Source: an uncultured Flavobacteriales bacterium
GTDB taxonomy: Bacteria > Bacteroidota > Bacteroidia > Flavobacteriales_G > Salibacteraceae
Length of the DNA: 64,000 nucleotides
Direction: 5' to 3'
Assembly (NCBI GenBank): GCA_937121175.1
Contig: CAKZKD010000023.1
Span: 1-64,000 of the forward strand
Shown here: one piece after another, positions 17,195-27,141 of the stretch
Layout of the letters: each line of letters begins with the position of its first letter
How positions within the stretch are numbered: the first letter of the stretch is position 1
Made by a program: the position numbers and the translations under genes
The notes under the pieces: generated by a model
Databases searched by the model: none
What the model was told of the DNA's origin: nothing
What the model saw: only the letters and a program-made list of their open reading frames with translations

Positions 17195-20014
17195 TTATTT
17201 ACTTAAATATAAGTTTCGCTCAGAAAATATTTTTCTAAAGTAACTGTCTCTCAAATCTGGAATAAAACGAATGGCTTCACCCGTAGATTTCATTTCTGGA
17301 CCTAGTTCTTTATTTACATTCGGAAACTTATCGAAACTAAATACTGGAATTTTAATCGCATAACCATCTTTTGTTGGATTAAAATTGAAATCTTTAACTT
17401 TCTTATCGCCCAACATTACCTTGGTAGCATAGTTCACGTATGGTTCTTTATAAGCTTTTGCAATAAACGGAACCGTTCTACTTGCGCGTGGATTCGCCTC
17501 AATTACATAAACTAAATCATCTTTTATCGCAAACTGAATATTAATAAGACCAACAGTATTTAATGCAACAGCTAGAGTATTCGTAATGTCTTCAATCTGA
17601 GCTAAAACTAAATCGCCCAAATTATACGGAGGTAACACTGCGTAAGAGTCACCAGAATGAATACCAGCCGGCTCAATATGTTGCATTACGCCTAAAATGT
17701 GTACATCCTTTCCATCGCAAATTGCATCTGCTTCTGCCTCTATAGCACCATCCAAAAAGTGGTCTAATAAAATTTGATTGTTAGGCATATCTCGTAAAAT
17801 ATCAACTACGTGATGCTCTAAATCATCATCGTTTATAACGATTTTCATTTTTTGCCCGCCCAAAACATAACTCGGACGAACCAACAACGGGTAGCCTAAT
17901 TCGGAAGCTAATTGCAAGGCTTGCTCCGCTGATTCAACGACACCGAACTTTGGGTAGGGAATATTCTTTTCTGCCAATAATTTCGAGAATCGGCCTCTGT
18001 CTTCCGCTAAATCCAGTGCATCAGAAGAAGTTCCCATAATTTTAATTCCATAACGAGTCAACTTTTCTGCCAATTTCAATGCAGTCTGACCGCCGAGTTG
18101 CACAATAACACCTTCTGGCTTTTCATGAAGAATAATATCGTAGATGTGTTCCCAAAAAACCGGTTCGAAATACAATTTGTCCGCAGTATCAAAATCGGTT
18201 GAAACTGTTTCTGGATTACAGTTTATCATTACGGTTTCGTAACCCGCTTCTTTAGCTGCTAAAACACCATGCACGCAACTGTAGTCAAATTCAATTCCCT
18301 GTCCAATTCTATTTGGACCAGAACCTAAAACAACAATTTTCTTTTTGTCAGATACCTGAGACTCATTTTCTTGCTCAAAAGTTGAGTAGTAAAACGGGGT
18401 TTTAGCTGGAAATTCAGCTGCACAGGTATCTACAAGTTTGTACACCCGATTAATACCCGACTCCGTTCTTTTTGTGAATACTTCACTTTCTAAACATTTC
18501 ACCAAATAGGCAATTTGCCTGTCTGCATAGCCCATCTGTTTTGCCTGAAACAACATTGAGCTTGGCAAAGATTCCAGAGAATGTTTTTCGATTTCATTCT
18601 CTAATAGAATCATTTCTTCAATCTGCTTCAAGAACCAGAAATCAATCTTCGTGCGTTCATGAATGGTCTTAAAAGGAATACCCATTTTAATGGCATCATA
18701 AATATGGAATAATCTATTCCAGCTTGGATGTTTTAGAGAATGAAGAATTTCATCCTGATTAGTAATGCTCTTTCCATCAGCACCCAACCCATTTCTTCCA
18801 ATCTCTAAGGATTGACAAGCTTTTTGAAGCGCTTCTTGAAAGCTACGACCAATGCCCATTACCTCACCAACGGATTTCATCTGAAGACCGAGTTCTCTAT
18901 CTGCCCCTTTAAATTTATTGAAATTCCAACGTGGAATTTTTACGATTACATAATCTAATGTAGGCTCAAAATACGCTGAAGTAGATTTGGTGATTTGATT
19001 ATCCAATTCGTCCAATGTGTAACCTATTGCCAACTTAGCCGCAATTTTTGCAATTGGATAACCAGTAGCCTTAGAAGCCAATGCTGACGAACGTGAAACT
19101 CTTGGGTTAATTTCAATGGCGATAATGTCTTCGTTTTCATCAGGACTTACAGAAAACTGAACATTACAACCTCCAGCAAAATCACCGATTGCACGCATCA
19201 TTTTAATGGCCATGTCTCGCATTTTCTGATACGTTTTATCGGATAGCGTAAGAGCTGGTGCAACAGTAATACTGTCTCCAGTATGAATTCCCATTGGGTC
19301 AAAGTTCTCGATTGAGCAAATGATAATTACGTTATCGTTTTTGTCTCTAAGCAGCTCCAACTCAAATTCTTTCCAGCCTAGCAAGGCCTTATCAATCATC
19401 ACCTCATGAATTGGAGATTTGTGCAATCCAGAATTCAATAAGTTTTCAAACTTATCGGCATCCCACACAAATGATGCTCCTGAGCCTCCTAAAGTGAATG
19501 ACGGTCTGATACACAATGGAAATCCAAACTCTTGCGCTACTTCTTTTCCTTCAAGGAAAGACTTTGCAATTTTTTGTGGTGCCATTGGAATCCCAATTTC
19601 ATCCATGAGCACTCTAAACTTTTGTCGATCTTCAGTTATGTTTATGGCGTCAATATCTACTCCAACAATGTTCACATTGTTCTCTTCCCAGATGCCCATT
19701 TCGTCGCACTCAATAGCCAAGTTCAGTGCGGTCTGACCGCCCATAGTTGGCAACACCGTATCGATATCAGGGTGTTGCTCCAAAATAAACTGAATACTCT
19801 CTGGATCCAAAGATCTCAGATAAATGTTATCCGCGGTAACGGGATCGGTCATGATGGTTGCTGGGTTTGAATTAATAAGCGTTACCGTTATTCCCTCTTC
19901 TCTCAAGGACCTTGAGGCCTGTGATCCTGAATAATCAAATTCGCAGGCTTGGCCAATTACAATTGGACCACTTCCGATAATTAGAATATGCTTAATGCTT
20001 GTATCTCTAGGCAT
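17195..20014 (-). CDS. carB: Carbamoyl-phosphate synthase large subunit (no allosteric domain)
   Basis: CarB makes carbamoyl phosphate from glutamine-derived ammonia, bicarbonate and two ATP, for pyrimidine and arginine synthesis. The 939 residues contain two homologous ATP-grasp halves. The first starts IKHILIIGSGPIVIGQACEFDYSG, with MGGQTALNLA and EINPRVSRSSALASKATGYP. The second starts KKIVVLGSGPNRIGQGIEFDYS, with QLGGQTALKLA and EANPRASRTVPFIAKA. The protein stops at RKIFSERNLYLSK, so the roughly 130-residue MGS-like allosteric domain of the 1070-residue enterobacterial enzyme is missing; flavobacterial CarB is commonly this short. carA is not in the window. It heads the minus-strand run ending in GT4. 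Confidence 0.96.
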   Translation of the reverse strand: MPRDTSIKHILIIGSGPIVIGQACEFDYSGSQASRSLREEGITVTLINSNPATIMTDPVTADNIYLRSLDPESIQFILEQHPDIDTVLPTMGGQTALNLAIECDEMGIWEENNVNIVGVDIDAINITEDRQKFRVLMDEIGIPMAPQKIAKSFLEGKEVAQEFGFPLCIRPSFTLGGSGASFVWDADKFENLLNSGLHKSPIHEVMIDKALLGWKEFELELLRDKNDNVIIICSIENFDPMGIHTGDSITVAPALTLSDKTYQKMRDMAIKMMRAIGDFAGGCNVQFSVSPDENEDIIAIEINPRVSRSSALASKATGYPIAKIAAKLAIGYTLDELDNQITKSTSAYFEPTLDYVIVKIPRWNFNKFKGADRELGLQMKSVGEVMGIGRSFQEALQKACQSLEIGRNGLGADGKSITNQDEILHSLKHPSWNRLFHIYDAIKMGIPFKTIHERTKIDFWFLKQIEEMILLENEIEKHSLESLPSSMLFQAKQMGYADRQIAYLVKCLESEVFTKRTESGINRVYKLVDTCAAEFPAKTPFYYSTFEQENESQVSDKKKIVVLGSGPNRIGQGIEFDYSCVHGVLAAKEAGYETVMINCNPETVSTDFDTADKLYFEPVFWEHIYDIILHEKPEGVIVQLGGQTALKLAEKLTRYGIKIMGTSSDALDLAEDRGRFSKLLAEKNIPYPKFGVVESAEQALQLASELGYPLLVRPSYVLGGQKMKIVINDDDLEHHVVDILRDMPNNQILLDHFLDGAIEAEADAICDGKDVHILGVMQHIEPAGIHSGDSYAVLPPYNLGDLVLAQIEDITNTLAVALNTVGLINIQFAIKDDLVYVIEANPRASRTVPFIAKAYKEPYVNYATKVMLGDKKVKDFNFNPTKDGYAIKIPVFSFDKFPNVNKELGPEMKSTGEAIRFIPDLRDSYFRKIFSERNLYLSK

Positions 20015-20189
20015 AGGACTTTACTTGAAAATTGTTGTGAGAAAATAACTGTGGAAATGAAGGTAAAAGCGATGTTAAGCCCCTTTGAGGCTCTAGGAAT
20101 ATTGCTAACGTTGACGCTACTAAAATCACCTTAATTTTAGGCTTCGAAATTAAAGTAAAGCTTTCATTTTAATTGGTGCTCTGTCTCAT

Positions 20190-20197
20190 TAGTTTTG
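20190..20197 (+). promoter_or_regulatory. -7 box (TAGTTTTG) before the alpha/beta hydrolase
   Basis: A full TAnnTTTG match ending 7 bases before the GTG start, with a TTTT at the -33 position (20167-20170) after a 19-base spacer. The spacing implies a leaderless or nearly leaderless message. Confidence 0.6.
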
Positions 20198-20204
20198 AAC
20201 GTCT

Positions 20205-21023
20205 GTGGATAACTATCAACACCTAAAAATAAAATCCTTAAATCTATCTTACCTCACTAGTGGTGAAGGTAAAACTGGACTGGTGTGTTTTCATGGTTTT
20301 GGCAGAAATGCAACTGATTTTATTGGGTTAAACCTACCTGATGACGTAAAGGTAATTTCAATTAACCTTCCGTTTCATGGAGCTACCGATTTTGAAAAAA
20401 ATGACCACCAAAAAACCTTAACTAAAACTATGCTTTTGGACGCGCTAAAAGTGTTAGTAAAAAAAGAGGCAGTGTCTAATTTTTTTATGTGTGGTTACAG
20501 CCTTGGAGGTAAAGCGGTTCTTTCCTTACTCGAAAATCATGAATTGCCAATTTTAGGAGTCATTCTCTTTGCACCCGACGGTTTTAAGGCAAATCCGTGG
20601 TATCGTTTTGCAAGCCAAACCAAGCTAGGTGAAGCTTTAAACAGAAGTAATATTAAGAATCCGTGGGTATTCAAAGCCTTTTTAAAAACTAGTCGCCGAC
20701 TGGGTTTAGCCTCTAAAAGGCAATTATCATTTGCATCAGAACAAATGAATTCGGAGAAGAAGCGTGCTTTGGTGTATAACATCTGGCGGGCTCATCGGAA
20801 ATTGCAGCCAAATTTATCACTGGTGGAACAGACTCTAGTTAAGACGAATATTGAATTGGAAATTTGTGTAGGGAAATACGATAAAATTATACCGAGGAAA
20901 CCTATTCAGAACTGGTCTGATAAAACAAGCAAGGCAAGTCTTGAAATATTGAGGTGTGGACATGTAATTGGACAAAATATAATTGAGACAAAACTGACTA
21001 ACCTTATTCAACAACAGTCGTAG
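20205..21023 (+). CDS. Alpha/beta hydrolase
   Basis: A 272-residue alpha/beta-hydrolase-fold protein. The oxyanion-loop motif FHGFGRNATDF and the nucleophile elbow GYSLGGKA (Ser as nucleophile) are clear, and RCGHVIGQN near the C-terminus supplies the probable catalytic His. It has no signal peptide, so it is cytoplasmic. The start is GTG at 20205, placed just behind a -7 box. Its last 20 bases overlap the 3' end of the convergent UMF1 transporter gene. The substrate (ester, lactone or peptide) is unknown. Confidence 0.8.
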   Translation: MDNYQHLKIKSLNLSYLTSGEGKTGLVCFHGFGRNATDFIGLNLPDDVKVISINLPFHGATDFEKNDHQKTLTKTMLLDALKVLVKKEAVSNFFMCGYSLGGKAVLSLLENHELPILGVILFAPDGFKANPWYRFASQTKLGEALNRSNIKNPWVFKAFLKTSRRLGLASKRQLSFASEQMNSEKKRALVYNIWRAHRKLQPNLSLVEQTLVKTNIELEICVGKYDKIIPRKPIQNWSDKTSKASLEILRCGHVIGQNIIETKLTNLIQQQS

Positions 21024-22314
21024 GCTTCGACCAATCGTGTTTCGGAACAAAATAAAGCAGAATCAAACCAACAACGAAGAATGCTCCCAAAGCAAAAATT
21101 GAATTTCTTAGTGAACCTGTTAAACCTTCGATAATACCATAAGAGAAGGTGCCAATTACAATTCCTAATTTTTCGAGTACGTCGTAAAAACTGAAATAAG
21201 AAGCGTGATCCTCGGTTTCTGGCAACACCTTAGAATAGGTACTTCGAGATAGGGCCTGAACGCCACCCATTACAAAACCTACAATAGCAGCTGTGATATA
21301 AAAGTCGATTGGCGTAACAATGAAATAAGCCCAAATACAAGTTAGGAACCACATTGAAACAGCGCCTTTTAGCACGATGATATTTCCAAATATTTTGGAT
21401 AATCTACTGAAAACTCCAGCGCCAATAATTGCAATAAACTGAATGATAAGCACAGAAACTATTAAACCAGTTTTTCCTGCTGCATCATCACCCCAATCCA
21501 CTTCTTTGGCCGCAAATAACACAGCCATAAGCAATACGGTTTGCACACCCATGCTGTACACGAAAAACGCCAATAAATACCTTTTAATCAGCTTAATGTG
21601 TTTGAGTTCATCCCAGACCTTTTTTAATTCCTGAATTCCTTTCCAAAAGCTTACTTTTTCTGCATTGTTGTGATAAGTGAAGCTTGGCAACTTTGCTAGA
21701 GTGTATTGCGCGAAACCTATCCACCAAAACATCACCAAGACGAAAGACCACCTTGCATTCATTCCGCCAACCATAATGAGAACCAATACTATTATTAGAA
21801 GAATAGCACTCCCAATATATCCCAGCGAAAAACCTCTGGCGCTTAATTTATCGTGGTCTTGTGGTTCTGCTATTTCTGGCAAATAGGCATTATAAAATAC
21901 CAAACTTCCCCAGAAACCAATGCTGGCCATAAAAACTGAAATCATACTAAGCTCCAGATGCTCGATATTAAAAAAATAAAGAGACCCGCATGACAATGCG
22001 CCAACGTAGCAGAATAGCTTTAAAAAAAACTTCTTATTACCCCAGTAATCCGCGAGCCCAGATAGCATTGGAGAAAGAAAAGAAACCACTAAAAAGGAGG
22101 CGGAAATCACATAAGAATACAGTTCAGAATTAGAGAACAAATACCCAAAAAATTCTACTTTTTCATTTAAGGTTCCGTCTCCATTTTCCGTTGTAGTTAC
22201 GGCTTGATAAAACGTTGGAAAAATAGCTGTAGTTATTACCAAGGGGTAAACTGAATTAGCCCAATCGTAGAAGGCCCAAGCCCACTGTAATTTTTTATCG
22301 TTTTTGTCTATCAA
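21004..22314 (-). CDS. UMF1-family MFS transporter
   Basis: A 436-residue major-facilitator protein with about 12 membrane segments. The N-terminal WAWAFYDWANSVYPLVI and the later PEIAEPQDHDKLSARGFSLGYIGS match the UMF1 (Atg22-like) group, whose substrates in bacteria are unknown; amino-acid efflux is the usual guess by analogy with Atg22. The only start that fits is TTG at 22314, inside the end of the OmpA-type gene (20-base overlap), so translation is probably coupled. Its 3' end overlaps the convergent hydrolase. Confidence 0.85.
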   Translation of the reverse strand: MIDKNDKKLQWAWAFYDWANSVYPLVITTAIFPTFYQAVTTTENGDGTLNEKVEFFGYLFSNSELYSYVISASFLVVSFLSPMLSGLADYWGNKKFFLKLFCYVGALSCGSLYFFNIEHLELSMISVFMASIGFWGSLVFYNAYLPEIAEPQDHDKLSARGFSLGYIGSAILLIIVLVLIMVGGMNARWSFVLVMFWWIGFAQYTLAKLPSFTYHNNAEKVSFWKGIQELKKVWDELKHIKLIKRYLLAFFVYSMGVQTVLLMAVLFAAKEVDWGDDAAGKTGLIVSVLIIQFIAIIGAGVFSRLSKIFGNIIVLKGAVSMWFLTCIWAYFIVTPIDFYITAAIVGFVMGGVQALSRSTYSKVLPETEDHASYFSFYDVLEKLGIVIGTFSYGIIEGLTGSLRNSIFALGAFFVVGLILLYFVPKHDWSKPTTVVE

Positions 22315-23359
22315 ATCCTATTATTTGAATTTTAGTATTTCGGTTTTGGCTTTTTCCTGTTTCGTCCAAATTACTTGCAACGGGCTTATCTTCCCCATTG
22401 TTTGAAATAATGATTTCTCCATCCAAAACGCTGCCCAAGATAGATAAAATATAATCTGAGCGTTTCTTTGATAAAATTTCATTGTATCCCCCGGGAGCAT
22501 CCGCGTCAGTATTTGAACTGACCGTTGCAGATATTACCTGATATTTTCTAAGCCCAATTTTCCATTGTACTAATCGTTTAAATTCCAACTCAGTCAATTC
22601 AAATTCATCCGAATCGAAGTAAAAAACATTTTCTAATCGCACCGTATCCCTACTTGGTGCATCTGACACGGTATTTTCGATTCTGGCCAAATCTTCACAC
22701 GTTTGATTACCCTCTAACTGCACCACTGACACGTCATCCAACAAATAATACGAATTCCAACCTGATCCGGGACGTTCGTAGTACTCGTTGATACTTTTTA
22801 CGTGGCGATCAGGTTCAATGAAATTACCTATCAATAAAAAGCGTTCTGAGCCTTCTGACTTTATTTCTTCTTCTACTTTTACCCAACCAAGTTCTGGTAC
22901 GATTGGTTCAGAGTAATTAGAAACTATCTGCGGTTTCTCATAAATAGGAGCCCACATTTCTAAATAAGTCTTTTTTGTAGTCAATAAAGCGCCAATTTGG
23001 TCAATGTACATATACGAATCCGCTGCTCTGATATGAAACGATACGCAATAATTGGCATTCTTTATCAGCGAATCTTTTAACTCTACTCCAATGTATTCGA
23101 TTGCATCGGCGTATCCTCCAAATAAAATTAATCCTGCATAACCACGACCAGTGTTCGGTTTACCATTCAAAAAATCACAATCTGTTCTAAAATATTCTGG
23201 TGTACCCGTATTTCCAGCGTACCACTTTTTGGTTTTTTTCAATTGGCGAAGTCCGGTTGGGCATTCATAAAAAAGCTCAAAACCCGGATTTGGAACCAGG
23301 TTTTGAGCTAATACATTCGCTGGCAATAGCCAAACGATAAATACTATGAGTCTTGACAA
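22295..23359 (-). CDS. OmpA-family outer-membrane protein (paralogue 2)
   Basis: A 354-residue secreted protein: signal peptide (LIVFIVWLLPANVLAQ), a jelly-roll-like N-terminal region that opens NLVPNPGFELFYECP, and a C-terminal OmpA-like domain from about VFYFDSDEFELTE to GKSQNRNTKIQIIGF. The OmpA part is divergent, and the peptidoglycan-binding residues are less clear than in its neighbour. It follows paralogue 1 in the same reading frame with a single TAA between them, and TTG at 23359 is the first possible start. It probably ties the outer membrane to peptidoglycan. Confidence 0.78.
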   Translation of the reverse strand: MSRLIVFIVWLLPANVLAQNLVPNPGFELFYECPTGLRQLKKTKKWYAGNTGTPEYFRTDCDFLNGKPNTGRGYAGLILFGGYADAIEYIGVELKDSLIKNANYCVSFHIRAADSYMYIDQIGALLTTKKTYLEMWAPIYEKPQIVSNYSEPIVPELGWVKVEEEIKSEGSERFLLIGNFIEPDRHVKSINEYYERPGSGWNSYYLLDDVSVVQLEGNQTCEDLARIENTVSDAPSRDTVRLENVFYFDSDEFELTELEFKRLVQWKIGLRKYQVISATVSSNTDADAPGGYNEILSKKRSDYILSILGSVLDGEIIISNNGEDKPVASNLDETGKSQNRNTKIQIIGFDRQKR

Positions 23360-24493
23360 TTACTGAACAGTAATTTCTACCCTTCTGTTTTCTGCGTTTG
23401 CTTGCGCATCAAGTCCATCAACCTTAGGGTTATTGTATGCATCACCGCTATGGTTAATTCGATTTGCGTCGATTCCTTTCTCAGTTGTTAAGTAGGTGTA
23501 AAGAGCCTTAGCTCTGTCGTTAGATACGGATTCTAATTCAGTTTGGGCACTGTGCCCAACTAAGTTTATTTTTATCCCTGGGTTTTTCTCCATGATTTCA
23601 GCAATTCTTCCAGCCGCTTCTTTTTCTTGATCTCCAAGGATCGACAAATTCTTTTTGAAGTGAATTACCACGTGTTCAATTCTTTCTTCTGGAGTTCCTT
23701 CGATATCTGTACTTACATTTTTTGTGTAAACTACATCCAATTCAGGGCCTGTTTCAGGCTCTACCTGGCAATCACATGGAGTTTCTAAGTGACCCAAAGC
23801 TATAACAGAAACTGCATCAACAAAGTAATATGCGTCTCTTGTTTGAGGGATTTTAAACTCACGTGGTCTTCTCATTTTCTTCAATTTCACAGCTGTTTGA
23901 GGTGCAAAATTCCCAATAGTTACATAGCGTTCGGTTCCATCAGCAGTAAATGGCTGACAAACAGGAACCCAATCAAACATATCTTCAACAATAATATTAC
24001 CACTGTGGGTTAATTGTGGTGTAATATCATAAGCCTCAAGGTCTTTTGCCTTAACTGCTTTAGAACCAACAAACATTCCGATATTATCAATTGCGTATTT
24101 AGAAATATCACTCAGTTGAACGTGCATTTTCAAACAGTATCTTTTCCCTTCAACTAACTTCTTTGGGAGTTTCGTTTGTAAATATGTTCTGGGCTTAGCC
24201 TCACGCTCTGAATACGCTAAAAAGCCAGCGTAATGTTCGCCTTCTTTAGTCTCCGCTCGTCCTCGAACATTAAGCGGAATTGCAACTTCATCTTTTTTTG
24301 CACCAGCCTCATACAAATCAGCCGGAGGCGTACCTTCTGGTGAATACCATGTTGTAGCCAAATCAATACTTCCTGGAGCCTTTACCTTTTTTTCTACGTT
24401 ATCAAAATTCGGATTCAAAACCTTATTTACCTGAGCATTCATACCCATTCCTGTAATCATTGCCATAACAATGGCCATCATAGATTTTTTCAT
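23360..24493 (-). CDS. OmpA-family outer-membrane protein (paralogue 1)
   Basis: A 377-residue protein: signal peptide MKKSMMAIVMAMITGMGMNAQ, an N-terminal domain opening KVLNPNFDN, a cysteine pair (PCDCQ, about residue 245) and a C-terminal OmpA domain. The OmpA domain shows IHFKKNLSILGDQEKE, INLVGHSAQTELESVSNDRAKAL and NAENRRVEITVQ, the normal peptidoglycan-binding layout. The plan is the same as paralogue 2, which suggests tandem duplication. It lies 4 bases downstream of hemE in one run. Confidence 0.85.
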   Translation of the reverse strand: MKKSMMAIVMAMITGMGMNAQVNKVLNPNFDNVEKKVKAPGSIDLATTWYSPEGTPPADLYEAGAKKDEVAIPLNVRGRAETKEGEHYAGFLAYSEREAKPRTYLQTKLPKKLVEGKRYCLKMHVQLSDISKYAIDNIGMFVGSKAVKAKDLEAYDITPQLTHSGNIIVEDMFDWVPVCQPFTADGTERYVTIGNFAPQTAVKLKKMRRPREFKIPQTRDAYYFVDAVSVIALGHLETPCDCQVEPETGPELDVVYTKNVSTDIEGTPEERIEHVVIHFKKNLSILGDQEKEAAGRIAEIMEKNPGIKINLVGHSAQTELESVSNDRAKALYTYLTTEKGIDANRINHSGDAYNNPKVDGLDAQANAENRRVEITVQ

Positions 24494-24497
24494 AATT

Positions 24498-25526
24498 CTA
24501 AAATTTATAATCTTTAATAGTATTAATAAATAGCTTCACTTTTTCTGGATTGGTATCCGGGTAAACTCCATGTCCAAGATTGGCTATGTGTCTTTCTTTA
24601 CCAAAATTCTCCAACATTTCTATAGTCCCTTTTACCAATTCGTCTTCAGAAGCATATAACAAACAAGGATCTAAATTCCCTTGAAGTGTTTTTTCACCTC
24701 CAACCAAATTCCTTGCCATTGCAGGCGTAGTATGCCAATCCAGACCAATTGTATTACAATTAATTTCACCTATTTCCTTCAAGGCAAACCATGCACCCTT
24801 AGCAAATACTGTAATCGGAACTTCTGAAATTGCATCGCAAATTTTATTGATGTACCGTAGTCCAAATTCTAGGTACTGATGCTTTGGTAATATTCCTGCC
24901 CAACTATCAAATAACTGAATAACGTCGGCACCAGCTTCTATTTGAGCTTTCAAATAAGCAATTGTGCTATCCGCAATTTTATCAAGTAATTCGTGCGCTC
25001 CTTTAGGTTCAGTGTATAAAAATTTCCTAGCCTCAGAAAAGGTTTTAGAACCTTTGCCCTCAACCATGTAGGATAAGATTGTCCAAGGAGCACCAGCAAA
25101 ACCAATTAATGGAACTCTTCCGTTAAGTTCTTTTTTAGTTATTGCAATTGCGTCAGTAACATACTTTAAATCATCTCCTGGGTCAGCAATTTTCATTTTC
25201 GCAACATCTGAAACTTCAGAAATCGTATTATCGAATATAGGCCCAACCCCTTTTTCCATCCGATACGGAAGCCCCATTGCATCCGGAATAACTAAAATAT
25301 CAGAAAAAATAATGGCAGCGTCAACACCTAATAAATCAACGGGTTGAATAGTAACCTCAGCAGCTAACTCAGGGGTTTCGACCAACTCTTTAAAGCCTGA
25401 AAGCGATGCACGAACGGCTCTATATTCTGGTAAAATTCTACCCGCTTGCCTCATTAGCCAAACAGGTGTGCGTTCAACAGATTGCCCTGTTGCTGCACGT
25501 ATCAATAAGTCATTGTGGATTTTCAC
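24498..25526 (-). CDS. hemE: Uroporphyrinogen decarboxylase
   Basis: HemE removes four carboxyl groups from uroporphyrinogen III to give coproporphyrinogen III in haem synthesis. The signature [18 protein letters not shown] is near the N-terminus, with [28 protein letters not shown] and [13 protein letters not shown] further on. I prefer GTG at 25526 (start [14 protein letters not shown]), which fits the family N-terminus; an upstream GTG at 25544 would add six residues. It is followed by the OmpA pair. Haem supply is relevant to the cytochrome c maturation genes elsewhere in the window. Confidence 0.93.
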   Translation of the reverse strand: MKIHNDLLIRAATGQSVERTPVWLMRQAGRILPEYRAVRASLSGFKELVETPELAAEVTIQPVDLLGVDAAIIFSDILVIPDAMGLPYRMEKGVGPIFDNTISEVSDVAKMKIADPGDDLKYVTDAIAITKKELNGRVPLIGFAGAPWTILSYMVEGKGSKTFSEARKFLYTEPKGAHELLDKIADSTIAYLKAQIEAGADVIQLFDSWAGILPKHQYLEFGLRYINKICDAISEVPITVFAKGAWFALKEIGEINCNTIGLDWHTTPAMARNLVGGEKTLQGNLDPCLLYASEDELVKGTIEMLENFGKERHIANLGHGVYPDTNPEKVKLFINTIKDYKF

Positions 25527-25615
25527 GGTGCAATAATAATACACCAGCTAGTAGAAACCTAAGAAAGCCTACGGAAGTATCTATGGATTTTTTGTTACCG
25601 TTTAATAAACGGGCA

Positions 25616-25744
25616 CTAAGACGCTTGGGAAGCTGTCTTAACTGGCTGTTGGCTATACGCAGGACATCTCTCATGACTTTTGCATGATGAAAAAACAACT
25701 CCTAAAACCATAACTGCCGCTGCTAAAATTGCAATCTTTTTCAT
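25616..25744 (-). CDS. Small 42-residue lipoprotein
   Basis: A short minus-strand frame begins with ATG at 25744 and ends at TAG 25618-25616. It encodes MKKIAILAAAVMVLGVVFSS followed by a lipobox Cys at residue 21, then KSHERCPAYSQQPVKTASQAS. The basic start, hydrophobic core and Cys make a lipoprotein signal, and the mature peptide is only 22 residues with one further Cys in a CPAYS motif. A TAnnTTTG box lies 24 bases upstream. Function is unknown. It sits about 90 bases ahead of hemE and could share its transcript. Confidence 0.75.
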   Translation of the reverse strand: MKKIAILAAAVMVLGVVFSSCKSHERCPAYSQQPVKTASQAS

Positions 25745-25768
25745 ATCATTACATCTATAAATGCTTTG

Positions 25769-25776
25769 CAAATGTA
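25769..25776 (-). promoter_or_regulatory. -7 box (TACATTTG on minus) for the small lipoprotein
   Basis: Plus-strand CAAATGTA is a full match on the minus strand, 24 bases before the ATG at 25744. This promoter supports the small gene being real and may also serve hemE. Confidence 0.55.
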
Positions 25777-25836
25777 TCTATTAATACATTGGTGCACTTA
25801 TTATTAAAACATAAAAATACTAACATCGGACTATTA

Positions 25837-27141
25837 ATGAGCAATAATTCAAACCTTCAACTGATTCTGATTATTTTCTTGATACTGTGTTTCGGCTCTT
25901 GCAAAAAAGAATCGAAAGAAGCTGACATCCCAATGATTACGTGGATTTCACCATCAATCAATGACACATTTATGGTTGGAGATGAATTCATCATCAATAC
26001 AATTGCATCAAGTAATGAATCCATTGTTTCAATAACGCCATCTCTAAAAAATACTACTACGGGCAAATCACAAAGTTTCGAAACTCTTAAACCAAATGAA
26101 AGGTTTGCACGAGTTGATCAACTCGTGCAAATTGATTCCAGCTTTCATGGTGGTGAGTATATTATTGAAATTGAGGTTCAAACCAGCATTAATACCAATC
26201 ATTATAAGAGGAGAATCTATATTAATTCAATCACGAAAATGCAATCTTCAATTATGGCTGTTAGCAGCTCAACTTATGGTCGTTTCACTGTTACGAAATA
26301 CGACAATTCAATTCAGATTAGTGAATCTAATAAGGTATTCAATTATGAATATGACCATGGTTTAGGATGGAATAATGCACTTTATTTTGCAACAAGAGGA
26401 AATGGAGGGTTCATAAAAATTGACAATAAATTAAATGCGGAAGTTTTGACGGTTAACGATTATAATGTTGTCGACTTCGTTCAATACATAGGAGTAGGAA
26501 AAAATACAATATACATTTCTACAACTGAGCCTACGAGTGAGATTTTTGGATATAACTCTTCAAACAGCAGGTCATTTACTGCGGGGCTTCAATTGGATCG
26601 TTCGGTTAGTATTACTGAAATTGGAACGTTTCTATTCAGTATTGAAAAGGCTAACAACGATAACGAATACTCAATTTTAAGCTACAATACAAGAACTGGA
26701 GGCTACATTTCTACTCAAATTGCTACTAATTTACAATCCATTCCATACACGTTTTCTTTCAATGATGAAAATCAGTTTTATTTTGCACATAAAATTGGAA
26801 ACAAGGTGCAAATCGAACGGTATGCCAAAAACCAAAATGACATTTCTATTATAACTAAACTAAATGGTGAACTTCAAGTCCAAAAACCTGTTGAGATTGA
26901 TGATAATTCAGTAATCCTTATTTTCAAAAACAAGCTTGTTGAATTTACAAAAAACCATATTGCATCCACACTAAACTATTCGTTCTCAAACCTGAAAGGG
27001 GTTCGTTATCAAAAGAGCAGCAGTACATTGGTACTATTTTCTGATTCAGAAATTAAACTAGTGGCTTATCCTAGCATGATAGAGATAGCCAGTAAAACTA
27101 ATTTAAGTGGAATTCGCGATGTGCAGTTTATTACCGACTAA
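25837..27141 (+). CDS. Lipoprotein of unknown function
   Basis: I start at ATG 25837 because it gives a clean lipoprotein signal, [23 protein letters not shown], with the lipid-bearing Cys at about residue 22. The frame extends upstream to 25729 but without signal character. The 434-residue product has an Ig-like region ([16 protein letters not shown], about 35-120) followed by a repetitive beta-strand region that could be a propeller. No catalytic motif is visible. Its last 4 bases overlap the end of the convergent accA. Confidence 0.75.
   Translation: MSNNSNLQLILIIFLILCFGSCKKESKEADIPMITWISPSINDTFMVGDEFIINTIASSNESIVSITPSLKNTTTGKSQSFETLKPNERFARVDQLVQIDSSFHGGEYIIEIEVQTSINTNHYKRRIYINSITKMQSSIMAVSSSTYGRFTVTKYDNSIQISESNKVFNYEYDHGLGWNNALYFATRGNGGFIKIDNKLNAEVLTVNDYNVVDFVQYIGVGKNTIYISTTEPTSEIFGYNSSNSRSFTAGLQLDRSVSITEIGTFLFSIEKANNDNEYSILSYNTRTGGYISTQIATNLQSIPYTFSFNDENQFYFAHKIGNKVQIERYAKNQNDISIITKLNGELQVQKPVEIDDNSVILIFKNKLVEFTKNHIASTLNYSFSNLKGVRYQKSSSTLVLFSDSEIKLVAYPSMIEIASKTNLSGIRDVQFITD

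Noticed and set aside
14088-20014. Glycan genes here as a recently acquired island
   Set aside because: They are tightly packed behind carB and DUF4834, with no mobile element, tRNA or visible composition change at the edges.
20056-20133. 25-codon plus-strand frame between carB and the hydrolase
   Set aside because: No signal, no promoter box at the right place, and composition typical of random frames.
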